44,294 nucleotides of DNA, from positions 1-44,294 of the forward strand of contig JAAVCP010000049.1 in the NCBI GenBank assembly GCA_014802265.1, given 5' to 3'. The translations under genes were made by a program, and so were the position numbers. The notes under the pieces are model-generated. The model ran no database searches. It had not been told where the DNA came from and worked only from the letters and a program-made list of their open reading frames with translations. This DNA is from Bacteroides sp. Lineage in GTDB: Bacteria; Bacteroidota; Bacteroidia; Bacteroidales; Muribaculaceae. Below are positions 42,937 to 44,294 of the stretch, piece by piece; the first letter of the stretch is position 1; each line of letters opens with the position of its first letter.

Positions 42937-42965
42937 TAATGTGAGAAATTAAAAGGTTGTCGCTT

Positions 42966-43931
42966 TCATTCAGCCACAATACCGGCTGGGAAGGCTGCCG
43001 AATCGTTGTTTTCAAGAAAAGAATGAATATGGCGGCGTTTCTTCTCTTCAAAGATTTCTGAAATTTTAAAGAAAATGCCTGTTTCTTCCACATCGCCAAA
43101 TTCTCGGTTGATAGCAGTGCCAAACACTTTCATTGTCGGCGATAACGACATATAGGCATTTACAAGTGGCGGGATATTTTGTCCGTGTTCCCTGATGGCA
43201 TGGTTAAGAATCTTATAGTCTTCCTTGAAAGAAGTCCCGGTAAATACTTTCTGCACCTCTTCGCTTTTGGCATTGCTGTGGAGCTCTTCAATTGGCCACA
43301 CCAAGTGATCAGGGTCAGGGAAATACTTGTGCATAAATCCGAGAAGGAGGTCGCGGCATGTCTCTCCATAAGATGGATACATCGTCACCTTTCCGAACAA
43401 ATATTTAATCTGGGGGTATATGACTGTAAGAGCCCCAAGTCCGTCCCAAAGATTGTCAAGCACATAAATAGCCTTTGGATTTGACTTAGTGCTTTGATAA
43501 CCGGTGGCTACAAAAGAACGACCGAGTTCAAGGGTAGAAGGGAGAAGCTCTTTGATAAACTTATCAGAGAACGCAAACATGTGTGAAGTAGCGATATTTG
43601 GCACGCCATGGTCTATTTTGATGTCTTCACCTAAAATAAACCGATAGCCGCCAACGATTTCTTGATCGTTAGGATCCCATACGATAAGTTGTCGGCAAGG
43701 GGTCGGCATTGTGTCGAACTCATCGATGTCGCAGTCTTTCCCTGTTCCTCCGCCCGCCTCCCGGAAAGCGATTTCACGGAGGCGCCCTATTTCTCGCATG
43801 GTGGCGGGGGCATTGAAGGCATCTACAACATAGACTTCGTTGCCACCCTTGTTGGCATGACGTAAGAGCCTTTGCGGTGTCAATTCGCTCATTATAAGCT
43901 CTCTGTCAACACGTTCTATAATATTCTCCAT
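42966..43931 (-). CDS. GlsB/OlsB-like N-acyltransferase (GNAT fold, Acetyltransf_5)
   Basis: A 321-residue soluble protein with the long-chain acyltransferase form of the GNAT fold: REIAFREAGGGTGKDCDIDEFDT, CRQLIVWDPNDQEIVGGYRFILG, STLELGRSFVATGYQ and LWDGLGALTVIYPQIKYLFGKVTMYPSY. Relatives include OlsB, which acylates ornithine, and GlsB of Bacteroides thetaiotaomicron, which makes the monoacyl-glycine precursor of glycine lipids. In that species the O-acyltransferase GlsA is adjacent; here the next gene is a LegB-like dehydratase, so the partner must be elsewhere. A perfect consensus promoter lies upstream and probably drives this gene plus the three sugar genes. Confidence 0.8.
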   Translation of the reverse strand: MENIIERVDRELIMSELTPQRLLRHANKGGNEVYVVDAFNAPATMREIGRLREIAFREAGGGTGKDCDIDEFDTMPTPCRQLIVWDPNDQEIVGGYRFILGEDIKIDHGVPNIATSHMFAFSDKFIKELLPSTLELGRSFVATGYQSTKSNPKAIYVLDNLWDGLGALTVIYPQIKYLFGKVTMYPSYGETCRDLLLGFMHKYFPDPDHLVWPIEELHSNAKSEEVQKVFTGTSFKEDYKILNHAIREHGQNIPPLVNAYMSLSPTMKVFGTAINREFGDVEETGIFFKISEIFEEKKRRHIHSFLENNDSAAFPAGIVAE

Positions 43932-43963
43932 TCTCAGATGTTCCGTAAGGTGTGGATTTTGTG

Positions 43964-43994
43964 CAAATTTAGTAAAAAAATGCCATAGAGCAAA
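43964..43994 (-). promoter_or_regulatory. Perfect consensus promoter of the GlsB-like/LegB operon
   Basis: On the minus strand TTTG (43994-43991), exactly 19 nt, TAAATTTG (43971-43964). The expected start is near 43958, about 26 nt before the ATG. Confidence 0.8.
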
Positions 43995-44294
43995 ATAAAT
44001 ATCGTGATGAGATTAATAAAGAGGGTGTGGTTGGAGTAATCTTTTGTTTAAAATTTGGAGAAATAAGTAGATGTTGAAATTTAGATTATATCATGATTTT
44101 TATTGTAGCTAGTCCGTTAGAGATATGAACCTTAATACTTACGACTATAGCAAAGATCAAAGTTATAAAACTAACAACGCGAGTTCGGGATACATATCAT
44201 AAATTTCCCACATAAGCGTAGTTGCATATATTATCGGGCGATCACATAGTGGTCGCCTGAAATTATTTCAGAAACAATCCTTAGTTCCGGATGA
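43995..44294. other. Right-edge intergenic stretch with two adjacent stem-loops
   Basis: I see no gene in these 300 bases. Near the edge GGCGATCAC (44237-44245) pairs with GTGGTCGCC (44249-44257) around ATA. It is followed by CTGAAAT-T-ATTTCAG (44257-44271). They may end a gene lying outside the window. A 25-codon plus-strand frame from 44125 has no supporting signal and is not called. Confidence 0.4.

Noticed and set aside
1..44294. CRISPR arrays, rRNA genes or a replication origin
   Set aside because: No regular repeat-spacer pattern, rRNA-like stretch or dnaA-box cluster was seen on either strand.

Overview
The window looks like a chromosomal segment of a gut-type Bacteroidales, most likely a Muribaculaceae-like organism (the order is well supported, the family is a guess). 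Start codons lack Shine-Dalgarno sequences, promoters follow the Bacteroidota pattern TTTG-N19/20-TAnnTTTG, and the gene content is typical: PorZ-like and C-terminal sorting-domain proteins, a BspA-type leucine-rich-repeat protein, TonB-receptor-like beta-barrels, TPR-membrane-HTH regulators and GlsB-like N-acyltransferase.

Layout. 1-141 is the cut N-terminus of an IS4-family (DUF4372) transposase. 359-2984 (minus) is a panB-lipoprotein-COG0523 GTPase operon. 3124-12644 (plus) holds leuS, then a tight run rdgB, PorZ-like propeller protein, trmB, mrp and a tandem CE12-type esterase. 12683-17975 (minus) carries pldA followed by a GT2 glycosyltransferase, and a MATE exporter translationally coupled to a GH3-type acyl-amido synthetase. 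18257-23140 has a GH108-like protein lacking its expected catalytic motif, a secreted GH18-ThuA fusion and a large LRR surface protein. The LRR gene is preceded by a consensus promoter and a ~435-nt leader with a 44-codon ORF, mutually exclusive hairpins and a possible pseudoknot. gmd and tRNA-Pro follow.

26.5-34.0 kb is an accessory, partly decayed island. It contains a tyrosine integrase broken by an amber codon and a frameshift, a toxin gene with two tandem paralogous XRE antitoxins behind an inverted-repeat operator, a TPR lipoprotein regulator with a C-terminal HTH beside a frameshifted TonB-receptor-like barrel gene, and remnants of minus-strand genes. It ends at tRNA-Ser. Core functions then resume: recQ, a secreted protein with a C-terminal sorting-like domain, a TPR/AraC regulator split by one missing G, a LegB-like dehydratase / ATP-grasp / CMP-sugar synthetase trio, and a GlsB-like acyltransferase driven by a perfect consensus promoter.

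The most promising undescribed element is the leader of the LRR gene at about 23.14-23.61 kb. Next are the toxin with duplicated antitoxins, the MATE-GH3 couple and the regulator/outer-membrane-receptor pair. All functional statements rest on reading motifs by eye; no database search was run.
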